This document shows, piece by piece, positions 1 to 6,003 of a stretch of DNA of 12,027 bases. The notes beneath the pieces are model-generated. The model saw only the letters and a program-made list of their open reading frames with translations. It ran no database searches and was not told the origin of the DNA. The position numbers and the translations under genes were made by a program. The stretch's first letter is position 1. Every line of letters starts with the position of its first letter. Location of the stretch: the NCBI GenBank assembly GCA_017413305.1, contig JAFPUA010000047.1, forward strand, positions 1 through 12,027. The letters are read 5' to 3'. Origin of the DNA: Candidatus Ruminimicrobiellum caprinum (GTDB taxonomy: Bacteria; Elusimicrobiota; Endomicrobiia; Endomicrobiales; Endomicrobiaceae).

Positions 1-147
1 AAACTTAAAACTGTTTTTGAAGATTTATCAAATAAAAATATAAGTGCAAAACATATAGATTTAAGCCTTATTGACAACAATAAAGGCAGAATAATAGTTA
101 AAACGGCTGTTTGTGATTATGGAGAGACTACGCAACAAAAGGTTTAA
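1..147 (+). CDS. ftsQ: C-terminal end of a division protein, probably FtsQ (partial)
   Basis: An open frame enters from the left edge and stops at TAA 145-147, leaving 48 residues. The visible part contains AKHIDLSLIDNNKGRIIVK, which resembles the last beta strands of FtsQ/DivIB proteins, where an IDLR-type strand is followed by a short turn and a G-R-[IV]-x-V-K strand. FtsQ is a bitopic inner-membrane division protein with a periplasmic POTRA domain and usually lies directly before ftsA. Here ftsA starts 20 bp later behind a good ribosome-binding site. The call therefore rests on a short motif plus gene order. The POTRA domain and transmembrane helix lie outside the window and cannot be checked. 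Confidence 0.6.
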   Translation, partial: KLKTVFEDLSNKNISAKHIDLSLIDNNKGRIIVKTAVCDYGETTQQKV

Positions 148-167
148 ATTAAAAACAGGAGTTTAAA

Positions 168-1397
168 ATGGAAAACGAAGAGTTGAATATTTTAAGTTTG
201 GATATCGGAACAAATTCCGTCCACGGAGTGATTGCAAAATATAATAATATAAATTCTAAAATAGAAGTTCTTTCGGCAAATACATATGTTTGCGATGGAA
301 TAAAAGACGGAGCAATTACAGCAATACAAGATGCTAAATATACAATAGAGAAATTTTTTATAAATGCAGAGAAAGATTTTTTTATAAAAGAGTTTGATTA
401 TATACTGTGTGCAGTGAGAGGTTCTTTGATAGAAGTATTTAATTCGGGTGTAAGATATAAAATTTCAGAAGATTATGAAGTTGAAATAACAGGTGAAACG
501 GTAGAAGATATCAGAATAAGACTTGAAGATAATTGCAAAATTGAAGAGAAAAAAGAAATAGTTGATATTATTCCTCAACAGTACATTATAGACGAAGATC
601 AAAGGGTTGTTGATCCTGTAGGAATGAGCGGAAAATATTTGGAACTTACAGCAATAGTAGTTGTCGGGACAAAAAATAATATGAATAATATCAGGAAAGC
701 TGCTAATGATCCTGTATTAAAATACGGGTATGTTGCATTAAGTGATACGCTGGTTTCTAAAGAAGATAAAAAGAATAATTGTATTTTTGTCGATATAGGC
801 GATATGACTACCGGTGTAGTGGTTTATCGTGAAGGTAAAATAAAATGTTCTTTTGAATTAAATTTTGGATCTTATTATGTGACAAGAGATATAATAAAAG
901 AATTAAAAGTTAATCAAAAGGAAGCTTCGAATATAAAAGAAACTTATGGCGTTGTGTTGGAAGATTTGATTGATGAAAATGATAATGTTGAGTTTGAGTA
1001 CACTACATACAACGGCAAAAAACAGATGTTTACAAAAAGACAGCTTGTAGATGTTATTAAACCTCAGATAGAATTGCAGCTTAACAAACTGGAAGAAAAG
1101 CTTGAAGAAAAAAATGTTATAGTCGATGAATATGTCGGCGGATTTATTCTTACAGGAGCAGGATCGTTGTTGAAAGGTATGCCGGAATCTTTTGAAAAAT
1201 TTTTCAATACAGTAGCAAAAGTTGCCAACTTTAGTGATGAAGATGTAATTTGTTCCGATAAAGGAATAATTGATAGTCAGGTGTATACTACGGCACTTTC
1301 TGTGATAAAAAATGAAGCTAAAGATTTTGTTAAATCCGAAAGAAAATCGAAAGGATTCTTGAGTAAACTAAAAGATTTGTTTAAGGAAATATCATAA
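168..1397 (+). CDS. ftsA: Cell division protein FtsA, actin-like membrane anchor for FtsZ
   Basis: 409 residues, the usual FtsA length. The actin/Hsp70-type ATPase parts appear in order: phosphate-1 loop LDIGTNSVHGVIA (residues 11-23), the FtsA-specific 1C region around IIPQQYIIDEDQRVVDPVGM (134-153), phosphate-2 loop FVDIGDMTTGVVV (207-219) and adenosine motif ILTGAGSLLKGMP (327-339). The C-terminus (about 393-408, KSKGFLSKLKDLFKEI) is a basic amphipathic helix that fits the membrane-targeting sequence. FtsA polymerises on ATP at the inner membrane, tethers FtsZ through its C-terminal peptide and recruits later divisome proteins. AGGAG at 157-161 stands 6 nt before the ATG and fixes the start. 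The coding end is followed immediately by a repeat element rather than by ftsZ, which is unusual for this pair. Confidence 0.95.
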   Translation: MENEELNILSLDIGTNSVHGVIAKYNNINSKIEVLSANTYVCDGIKDGAITAIQDAKYTIEKFFINAEKDFFIKEFDYILCAVRGSLIEVFNSGVRYKISEDYEVEITGETVEDIRIRLEDNCKIEEKKEIVDIIPQQYIIDEDQRVVDPVGMSGKYLELTAIVVVGTKNNMNNIRKAANDPVLKYGYVALSDTLVSKEDKKNNCIFVDIGDMTTGVVVYREGKIKCSFELNFGSYYVTRDIIKELKVNQKEASNIKETYGVVLEDLIDENDNVEFEYTTYNGKKQMFTKRQLVDVIKPQIELQLNKLEEKLEEKNVIVDEYVGGFILTGAGSLLKGMPESFEKFFNTVAKVANFSDEDVICSDKGIIDSQVYTTALSVIKNEAKDFVKSERKSKGFLSKLKDLFKEIS

Positions 1398-1582
1398 AAA
1401 TTGTTGAAGGCAATTTGGAAGATTAGAGGATTGGAAACTACAAGCTTACAGATGACAGCTTAAAGCTTAAAGTTTAATGTATCCTACGGAAGATATTGAG
1501 CATTTTTTGCGAAGCAAAAAATCTAAAATGTTTGTTGTTCTTCCAAAAACTGTAAACTGTAAGCTATAAACTATAAACTAAG
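1398..1582. repeat. Composite repeat spacer between ftsA and ftsZ (hairpin, 8-bp words, inverted 7-bp arrays)
   Basis: The 198-bp ftsA-ftsZ gap has no open frame and is almost all short repeats. It opens at the ftsA stop with a hairpin, AAATTG (1398-1403) and CAATTT (1411-1416), extendable by two T-G pairs to a GAA loop. Three octamers follow in register: TTTGGAAG (1414-1421), ATTAGAGG (1422-1429), ATTGGAAA (1430-1437). Next come five heptamers at exact 7-bp spacing: GCTTACA, GATGACA, GCTTAAA, GCTTAAA, GTTTAAT (1444-1478). A perfect hairpin occupies 1502-1522. The heptamer then returns in inverted orientation: TGTAAAC, TGTAAGC, TATAAAC, TATAAAC (1551-1578). The element ends CTATAAACTAAG (1571-1582), 4 nt before the ftsZ GGAG. 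GGAAG (1488-1492) and CTTCC (1540-1544) nest between the arrays. Related copies lie at 7307-7364 and 8535-8637. Confidence 0.8.
1502..1522. repeat. Perfect 9-bp inverted repeat with GAA loop (GCGAAGC core)
   Basis: ATTTTTTGC (1502-1510) and GCAAAAAAT (1514-1522) are perfect reverse complements around the triloop GAA. The centre, GCGAAGC, is known from oligonucleotide work as an exceptionally stable DNA mini-hairpin. The same core occurs at 8543-8549. There is no long T-run directly after the right arm on the + strand, so it does not read as a standard ftsA terminator. On the - strand the arms are equally symmetrical. Confidence 0.8.
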
Positions 1583-1595
1583 AATTGGAGTAACT

Positions 1596-2684
1596 ATGGA
1601 CGTAATATTACCAAGTGAACAACCTGCTATTATAAAAATTATCGGTGTAGGTGGCGGCGGAGTAAATGCAGTAAACAGGATGATAGCTGCAAATGTTTCC
1701 AATGTGGAATTTTTTGCTGTTAATACAGATTTAGAAAGTTTAAGACAGTCAAGCGCAGAAAATAAAATACAGCTTGGCGAAGACGGGCAAGGTGTTGGTG
1801 GGGACCCTGTAAAAGCACAACAATATGCTGAAGCCGAAGAAGAAAAACTTAGAGATATTTTAAACGGTGCCGATATGGTGTTTATTACTACGGGTATGGG
1901 TGGCGGAACCGGCACCGGTACTGCACCTATTCTTGCAAAACTTGCTAAAGAAATGAATATACTTACGGTCGGAGTTGTTACAAAACCTTTTGAAATGGAA
2001 GGACCTGTTCGTATACAGAATGCCAATAAGGGAATATCAAAACTTAGAGAAAATACAGATGCTTTAATTATAATTCCGAACGATAAAATATTTTCTTTAG
2101 CGGATACAAAAACTCGATACAGAGAATCTTTTAGAATTATAGATGATGTTTTAAGAATAGCTATAGAGTCTATTACGGATACAATTACCAAAACAGGGGA
2201 AATAAATATAGATTTTGCCGATGTAAGAGAAGTTTTAACAAATTCGGATAATGCAATGATTGCTCTTGGTGACGGGCAGACTCTTAAAGAAGCGTATGAC
2301 GAAGCTTTGGCAAATAAATTTGTTGAAGGCGGCAATATAACAGAAGCAAATGCAATTTTATTTAATATATTCTGTTCGAAAAATAATGAAATTCTTGTCA
2401 GTGATATGAGAGAGATTAAAGATGATTTAATGGCTAAATGTAAAAATAAACCGTCAATAAAACCGGGCTATGTTATTGACGATAATTTGGATACAAGAAT
2501 AAAAGTTGCAATAATTGCGTCTTTCCAAAAAAAAGAAGAACCGGCAAACGATTTATTTGAAAATGCACAAAAAGAAGAAAAAAAAGAAATAAATAAATCG
2601 CAACAAGAAATAGATTTTCAAGAAAAGAAGAGAGATCCTTTTGCACAGCCCGCATGTGAAATTCTTAAGCCGAGAAGACTTTAA
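1596..2684 (+). CDS. ftsZ: Cell division protein FtsZ, tubulin-like GTPase
   Basis: 362 residues, slightly short for FtsZ. The GTPase domain shows the first glycine loop GVGGGGVNAVNRM (17-29), the tubulin signature GGGTGTG (102-108) and the T7 catalytic loop NIDFADVREVL (204-214). The C-terminal subdomain strand VIDDNLDTRIKVAIIASF follows at 293-310. A charged linker of about 35 residues leads to a degenerate C-terminal peptide, QPACEILKPRRL, where FtsA normally binds. FtsZ assembles into the cytoplasmic Z ring and drives placement of septal wall synthesis. GGAG at 1587-1590 lies 5 nt before the ATG. Departures from the common pattern include GVGGDPVKAQQ where GLGAGGNPEVG is typical (about 66-76) and ANKFVEGGNITEANAILFNIFCSKN where a SPLL...GA.G.L.NI.G pattern is usual (about 239-263). 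Family membership is certain; these are lineage differences or relaxed positions. Confidence 0.96.
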   Translation: MDVILPSEQPAIIKIIGVGGGGVNAVNRMIAANVSNVEFFAVNTDLESLRQSSAENKIQLGEDGQGVGGDPVKAQQYAEAEEEKLRDILNGADMVFITTGMGGGTGTGTAPILAKLAKEMNILTVGVVTKPFEMEGPVRIQNANKGISKLRENTDALIIIPNDKIFSLADTKTRYRESFRIIDDVLRIAIESITDTITKTGEINIDFADVREVLTNSDNAMIALGDGQTLKEAYDEALANKFVEGGNITEANAILFNIFCSKNNEILVSDMREIKDDLMAKCKNKPSIKPGYVIDDNLDTRIKVAIIASFQKKEEPANDLFENAQKEEKKEINKSQQEIDFQEKKRDPFAQPACEILKPRRL

Positions 2685-2731
2685 CGACAATTAGCAATTA
2701 GAAATTTAAGAGTTCTTCGGATAAAATATTT

Positions 2732-3403
2732 ATGGATTTTAAAATTATTTCTAATAATAATTTCTTTCCTTTTCATTTTACTACTACAAAATTTTGTGGT
2801 AATATGAAAGATACTGCTGAGAGAAAAAAATTTTGTAAGTCTGTTGATTTGGATGAAACAAAAATAGTTTTTGCTAATCAAGTGCATGGAACGCTTGTAA
2901 AAAAAGTTTCCGAAAAAGATTGTGGAAAATTTATTGATTCTTGTGATGGTTTGATAACAAACGATAAAAACATTTATTTGTGTATATTTACTGCCGACTG
3001 TATGCCGATATTTTTAACATCAAGAGATGGTTCTGTAGTCTCTTTGATACATTCAGGATGGCGTGGTTTGGCAGAAGGTATAATAGAAAGTGCCGTAACA
3101 AGTTTTTTAAATGATTTTGGTATAAGTCCTATTGATATCTTTGCATACATAGGTCCGCACATAAAAGAGTGCTGTTATCAAGTTGGCGAAGATTTGAAAA
3201 AAACATTTAATGTTAATTCCGACAAAGAATATTTTTCTCTTGTAAAACAGGCTCAGAAACAAATGAAGAAATTAAAGATAGCAAAAGTTTATACATCTTC
3301 GCACTGTACATGTCATGAATATGATATGTTTTATTCGTATAGAAGAGAAAAAACAAATGAAAGAATGATGTCATTAATAAAAATTCCAACAGAGGTAAAA
3401 TAA
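2732..3403 (+). CDS. pgeF: PgeF/YfiH-type polyphenol oxidase (laccase-domain) family protein
   Basis: 223 residues, full length for the PgeF/YlmD/YfiH family. Zn/Cu-binding positions are in place: His52 in NQVHG, Cys90 in TADCMP and His107 in HSGWRG. The family blocks GPHIKECCYQVGEDL (141-155) and YSYRREKTNERM (201-212) are also present. In E. coli this protein is reported as a peptidoglycan editing factor that keeps L-Ser out of the stem peptide; related proteins have purine nucleoside phosphorylase or adenosine deaminase activity, so the substrate here is open. Placement after ftsZ is common for the family and fits the wall-related role. The 47-bp gap after ftsZ holds a tandem CAATTAG pair (2688-2701) but no clear ribosome-binding site before the ATG. 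The stop overlaps the argD start as TAATG. Confidence 0.88.
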   Translation: MDFKIISNNNFFPFHFTTTKFCGNMKDTAERKKFCKSVDLDETKIVFANQVHGTLVKKVSEKDCGKFIDSCDGLITNDKNIYLCIFTADCMPIFLTSRDGSVVSLIHSGWRGLAEGIIESAVTSFLNDFGISPIDIFAYIGPHIKECCYQVGEDLKKTFNVNSDKEYFSLVKQAQKQMKKLKIAKVYTSSHCTCHEYDMFYSYRREKTNERMMSLIKIPTEVK

Positions 3404-4605
3404 TGAATACTCAACAGCAAGAAAATAAATATTTAATGAAAACTTATAAAAGGTACAATGTTTCCGTTAAAAAGGCTAAAGGACAGTATGTTTGGGATGA
3501 GAACGGGAAAAAATATCTCGATTTCTTCTCGGGAATAAGTGTATGTTCTTTCGGACATGGAAATAAAGCTGTAATTGATGCGGCAAAAAAACAGTTGGAT
3601 TTATTTACACATTGTTCCAATGTTTACTATTCCAAACCGCAAGTTGAAGCAGCTAAAGCTATACTTGAAAAATCTTTTAAAAACGGAAGAGTGTTTTTGG
3701 CTAATACAGGTGCAGAAGCTAACGAAGGCGCAATAAAGATTGCAAGAAAGTGGGGAAGTGATAATCCGTTAAAAGATGGAACAAAAAGATATGAAATAAT
3801 AGCTTTTAAGAGTTCTTTTCACGGAAGAACACTTGCAACATTGGCAGCGACCGGTCAGGAAAAGTTTCATACAGCGTTTAAACCTTTGCAGGAGAAATTT
3901 GTTTTTGCGGAATTTAATAATATAGACTCCGTAAAAAAATTAATAAATAAAAAAACCGTTGCGATAATGTTGGAAATTGTTCAAGGCGAAGGCGGAATAA
4001 ATATTGCCGATAAAAAGTTTGTTCAGGAATTAAGAAAACTTTGTGATAAAAATAATCTTCTTTTAATTTGTGATGAAATTCAGTGCGGTATGGCAAGAAC
4101 GGGGAAAGTTTTTGCTTGGCAGAATTACGGAGTAAAACCTGATATTTTTACATTGGCAAAAGCTATTGCAAACGGGCTTCCGTTAGGTGCGGTTGTTGCT
4201 GACAAGAAAGTTGCCGAAGTTTTTAATTACGGTGATCATGGTTCCACTTTCGGCGGCAATCCTGTATCTTGTGCAGCAGCTGTTGCAGTATTTAAACAGA
4301 TAACGCCTAAACTTTTAAAAGATATTTCCGATAAAGCAAAATATTTTGTTAAAGGGTTAAATGAACTTAAGAAAAAGTTTTCTTGTATTAAGGAAGTAAG
4401 AAATTTAGGACTGTTGGTAGGTGTAGAACTTGATTTTCCTGGTAAAGATATTGTAGAATTTTGTATCAATAACGGATTGTTAATAAACTGCACACAAGGT
4501 AATGTGCTGAGATTTTTGCCTCCGTTTGTGATAACAAAAAAAGATATAGATAAAACAATTAAAATATTGGGGGACGCATTCAAATGGCAGACATCAAAAA
4601 AGTAG
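3403..4605 (+). CDS. argD: Acetylornithine aminotransferase (class III PLP aminotransferase)
   Basis: 400 residues, the standard length. Class III aminotransferase landmarks are all visible: FFSGISVCSFGHGN (41-54), NTGAEANEGAIKIARK (101-116) for cofactor phosphate binding, SFHGRTLATLAATG (138-151), EIVQGEGGI (191-199), CDEIQCGMARTGK (223-235) with the Asp that contacts the pyridine nitrogen, and the Schiff-base Lys253 in TLAKAIANGLPLGA. GSTFGGNP (280-287) and Arg370 in LRFLPP, which would bind the substrate carboxylate, complete the site. It converts N-acetylglutamate semialdehyde to N-acetylornithine in the cytoplasm; many ArgD proteins also act in lysine synthesis as DapC. AGAGG at 3391-3395 precedes the ATG. 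The start overlaps the pgeF stop by 1 nt and the end overlaps argG by 22 nt, so the three are probably translated from one message. The argG neighbour favours ArgD over GabT or RocD. Confidence 0.93.
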   Translation: MNTQQQENKYLMKTYKRYNVSVKKAKGQYVWDENGKKYLDFFSGISVCSFGHGNKAVIDAAKKQLDLFTHCSNVYYSKPQVEAAKAILEKSFKNGRVFLANTGAEANEGAIKIARKWGSDNPLKDGTKRYEIIAFKSSFHGRTLATLAATGQEKFHTAFKPLQEKFVFAEFNNIDSVKKLINKKTVAIMLEIVQGEGGINIADKKFVQELRKLCDKNNLLLICDEIQCGMARTGKVFAWQNYGVKPDIFTLAKAIANGLPLGAVVADKKVAEVFNYGDHGSTFGGNPVSCAAAVAVFKQITPKLLKDISDKAKYFVKGLNELKKKFSCIKEVRNLGLLVGVELDFPGKDIVEFCINNGLLINCTQGNVLRFLPPFVITKKDIDKTIKILGDAFKWQTSKK

Positions 4606-5783
4606 TAGTAGCTTATTCGGGGGGACTCGACACATCCATCATTTTGTCATGGATAAAGGAAACTTATAATGCTGAAGTTATAGCTTGCTGTGTAAATGTA
4701 GGGCAAGATAAAGAGGTTGTAGGTTTAAAAGAAAAAGCAAGAAGAACAGGTGCTTCAAAATGTTATGTTATAGATGCTAAAAAAGAATTTGTAACGGACT
4801 ATATATTTCCTGCAATAAAAGCAAATGCACTTTATGAAAACAGATATTTGCTTGGAACATCCTTGGCAAGACCTGTTATCGCAAAAAAAATTGTAGAAAT
4901 TGCAAAAAAAGAAAAAGCAGATGCAATTTGCCACGGTGCAACAGGAAAAGGAAACGATCAGGTTCGTTTCGAGTTGGCATTTAAGGCACTTATGCCTGAA
5001 GCAAAGATTATTGCTCCTTGGAGAATTTGGAATATTAAATCAAGAAATGATGCAATAGATTATGCTAAAAAAAGAGGAATTCCTGTTCCTGTAACAAAAG
5101 CAAAACCTTATTCTTCCGACGCAAATCTTTGGCATATTTCTTATGAAGGCGGAGTATTGGAAGATACAGAAAATGAATGGGATGAGGATATGTTCCAGAT
5201 GACGGTTTCTGCAAAGGATGCTCCTAATAAAGCAACTTATGTAAAAATAGATTTTGTTAAAGGTATTCCTGTTGCAATTAACGGCAAGAAAATGGATCCT
5301 GTATCTTTGGTTCAAAGACTCAACGATGTTGCCGGTGCAAACGGTGTAGGAAGAATTGATATTATTGAAAACAGACTTGTAGGTATGAAGTCCAGAGGAG
5401 TATATGAAGCTCCTGCAGCTACACTTTTGTATTTTGCTCATAATGAGTTGGAAACTATGACTATCGACAGAGATACTGCTCACTATAAAGAATTAATTGC
5501 TCATAAATATGCTGAGCTTGCATACAACGGGTTATGGTTTAATCCTTTAAGAGAAGCTCTTGATGCATTTATAGATGTAACTCAGAAATATGTTACCGGT
5601 TCCGTAACCGTAAAACTCTATAAGGGAAATATGACTGTAGTTTCCAGAAAAGCTAAAGATCCTCTCTATTGGGAAGAACTTGCAACATTTGATAAAGACG
5701 AAGTTTATAACCAGAAAGATGCAGAAGGATTTATTAATCTGTTTGGCCTTCCGACAAAAGTTCAGGCGCTTTTAAGAAAGTAA
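4584..5783 (+). CDS. argG: Argininosuccinate synthase
   Basis: 399 residues, as expected. The ATP-binding P-loop of the N-type pyrophosphatase fold is AYSGGLDTS (10-18). Further conserved blocks are ENRYLLGTSLARP (85-97), HGATGKGNDQVRFE (117-130) with the citrulline- and aspartate-binding residues, DANLWHISYEGG (179-190), and GRIDIIENRLVGMKSRGVYE near 250-275. The enzyme joins citrulline and aspartate with ATP to give argininosuccinate, the substrate of ArgH encoded next. The GGGGGA ribosome-binding site (4569-4574) sits inside the end of argD, 9 nt before the ATG, and the two genes overlap by 22 nt, which suggests translational coupling. A strong stem-loop with a T-run at 5894-5936 closes the transcript. 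No missing residue or frameshift was seen. Confidence 0.97.
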   Translation: MADIKKVVVAYSGGLDTSIILSWIKETYNAEVIACCVNVGQDKEVVGLKEKARRTGASKCYVIDAKKEFVTDYIFPAIKANALYENRYLLGTSLARPVIAKKIVEIAKKEKADAICHGATGKGNDQVRFELAFKALMPEAKIIAPWRIWNIKSRNDAIDYAKKRGIPVPVTKAKPYSSDANLWHISYEGGVLEDTENEWDEDMFQMTVSAKDAPNKATYVKIDFVKGIPVAINGKKMDPVSLVQRLNDVAGANGVGRIDIIENRLVGMKSRGVYEAPAATLLYFAHNELETMTIDRDTAHYKELIAHKYAELAYNGLWFNPLREALDAFIDVTQKYVTGSVTVKLYKGNMTVVSRKAKDPLYWEELATFDKDEVYNQKDAEGFINLFGLPTKVQALLRK

Positions 5784-5792
5784 GGTTCTTTT

Positions 5793-5816
5793 TATAACGA
5801 AAAAACAGCAAATTTT
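5793..5816 (+). repeat. Upstream copy of the argG terminator left arm
   Basis: TATAACGAAAAAACAGCAAATTTT (shown by its parts: TATAACG 5793-5799, six A, CAGCAAATTTT 5806-5816) repeats the left arm of the stem-loop about 95 bp downstream (5888-5910) with one extra G and one other change. Its segment 5800-5814 is a perfect 15-bp complement of the terminator's right arm (5920-5934). It could therefore pair with that arm in place of the near copy. Confidence 0.7.
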
Positions 5817-5833
5817 GGACTACAATATTGAAA

Positions 5834-5867
5834 CTCGCAAACTTATGTACCCCTTACGTTTGATGAG
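5834..5867 (+). other. Small imperfect stem-loop in the argG-argH spacer
   Basis: CAAAC (5838-5842) and GTTTG (5858-5862) are complementary, flanked by CTC (5834-5836) and GAG (5865-5867), with an inner GTA/TAC around a CCCCT loop. It is richer in G+C than the surrounding spacer. No known riboswitch or T-box signature was recognised, so no function is assigned. Confidence 0.35.
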
Positions 5868-5884
5868 AAAATAATTAAGCTATA

Positions 5885-5956
5885 TTCTATAACAAAAAAC
5901 AGCAAATTCTTAATTTATGAATTTGCTGTTTTTTTTATTGGAATTTTGTTATAGAA
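5885..5956. repeat. 13-bp perfect inverted repeat enclosing the terminator
   Basis: TTCTATAACAAAA (5885-5897) and TTTTGTTATAGAA (5944-5956) are exact reverse complements. They frame the stem-loop at 5894-5936, so 72 bp form a two-level palindrome. The outer left arm overlaps the A-run of the inner stem. The right copy also supplies the candidate argH -35 box. Confidence 0.8.
5894..5936 (+). terminator. Rho-independent terminator after argG
   Basis: AAAAAACAGCAAATTC (5894-5909) pairs over 16 bp with GAATTTGCTGTTTTTT (5919-5934) around a 9-nt loop, and the right arm runs into eight T (5929-5936). It lies about 110 bp after the argG stop, so the pgeF-argD-argG transcript probably ends here. The A-run before the stem would let it work on the - strand too, but no - strand gene is visible. 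Confidence 0.85.
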
Positions 5957-5974
5957 TTTAGTAAAATCTAATAT
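5946..5974 (+). promoter_or_regulatory. Candidate sigma-70-type promoter for argH
   Basis: TTGTTA (5946-5951) and TAATAT (5969-5974) match 4 of 6 consensus bases each and are 17 bp apart. The site lies just after the terminator and about 30 bp before the argH start, where a promoter would be needed if transcription stops after argG. The AT-rich background makes chance matches common. Confidence 0.4.
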
Positions 5975-6003
5975 GGTATTTTATAACCTTTTTAGGAGTA
6001 TGT

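Noticed and set aside
1502..1522. Reading the GCGAAGC hairpin as the ftsA terminator
   Set aside because: The right arm is A-rich and no T-run follows on the + strand. Most of its stem is A-T pairs.
1571..2335. 254-codon open frame on the - strand, antisense to ftsZ
   Set aside because: Its translation is low-complexity Ser/Pro/Thr-rich and mirrors glycine-rich ftsZ codons. It has no ribosome-binding site or recognisable domain and lies fully under a certain gene.
2630..2700. Frameshift hiding a normal FtsZ C-terminal peptide
   Set aside because: The other forward frame I translated across this stretch shows no D-x-P-x-F-x-R-type peptide. The native frame ends in PRRL, which still resembles some FtsZ tails.
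5784..6003. Arginine riboswitch or T-box in the argG-argH spacer
   Set aside because: No T-box sequence or known aptamer core was recognised. The only support is alternative pairing of a duplicated arm.
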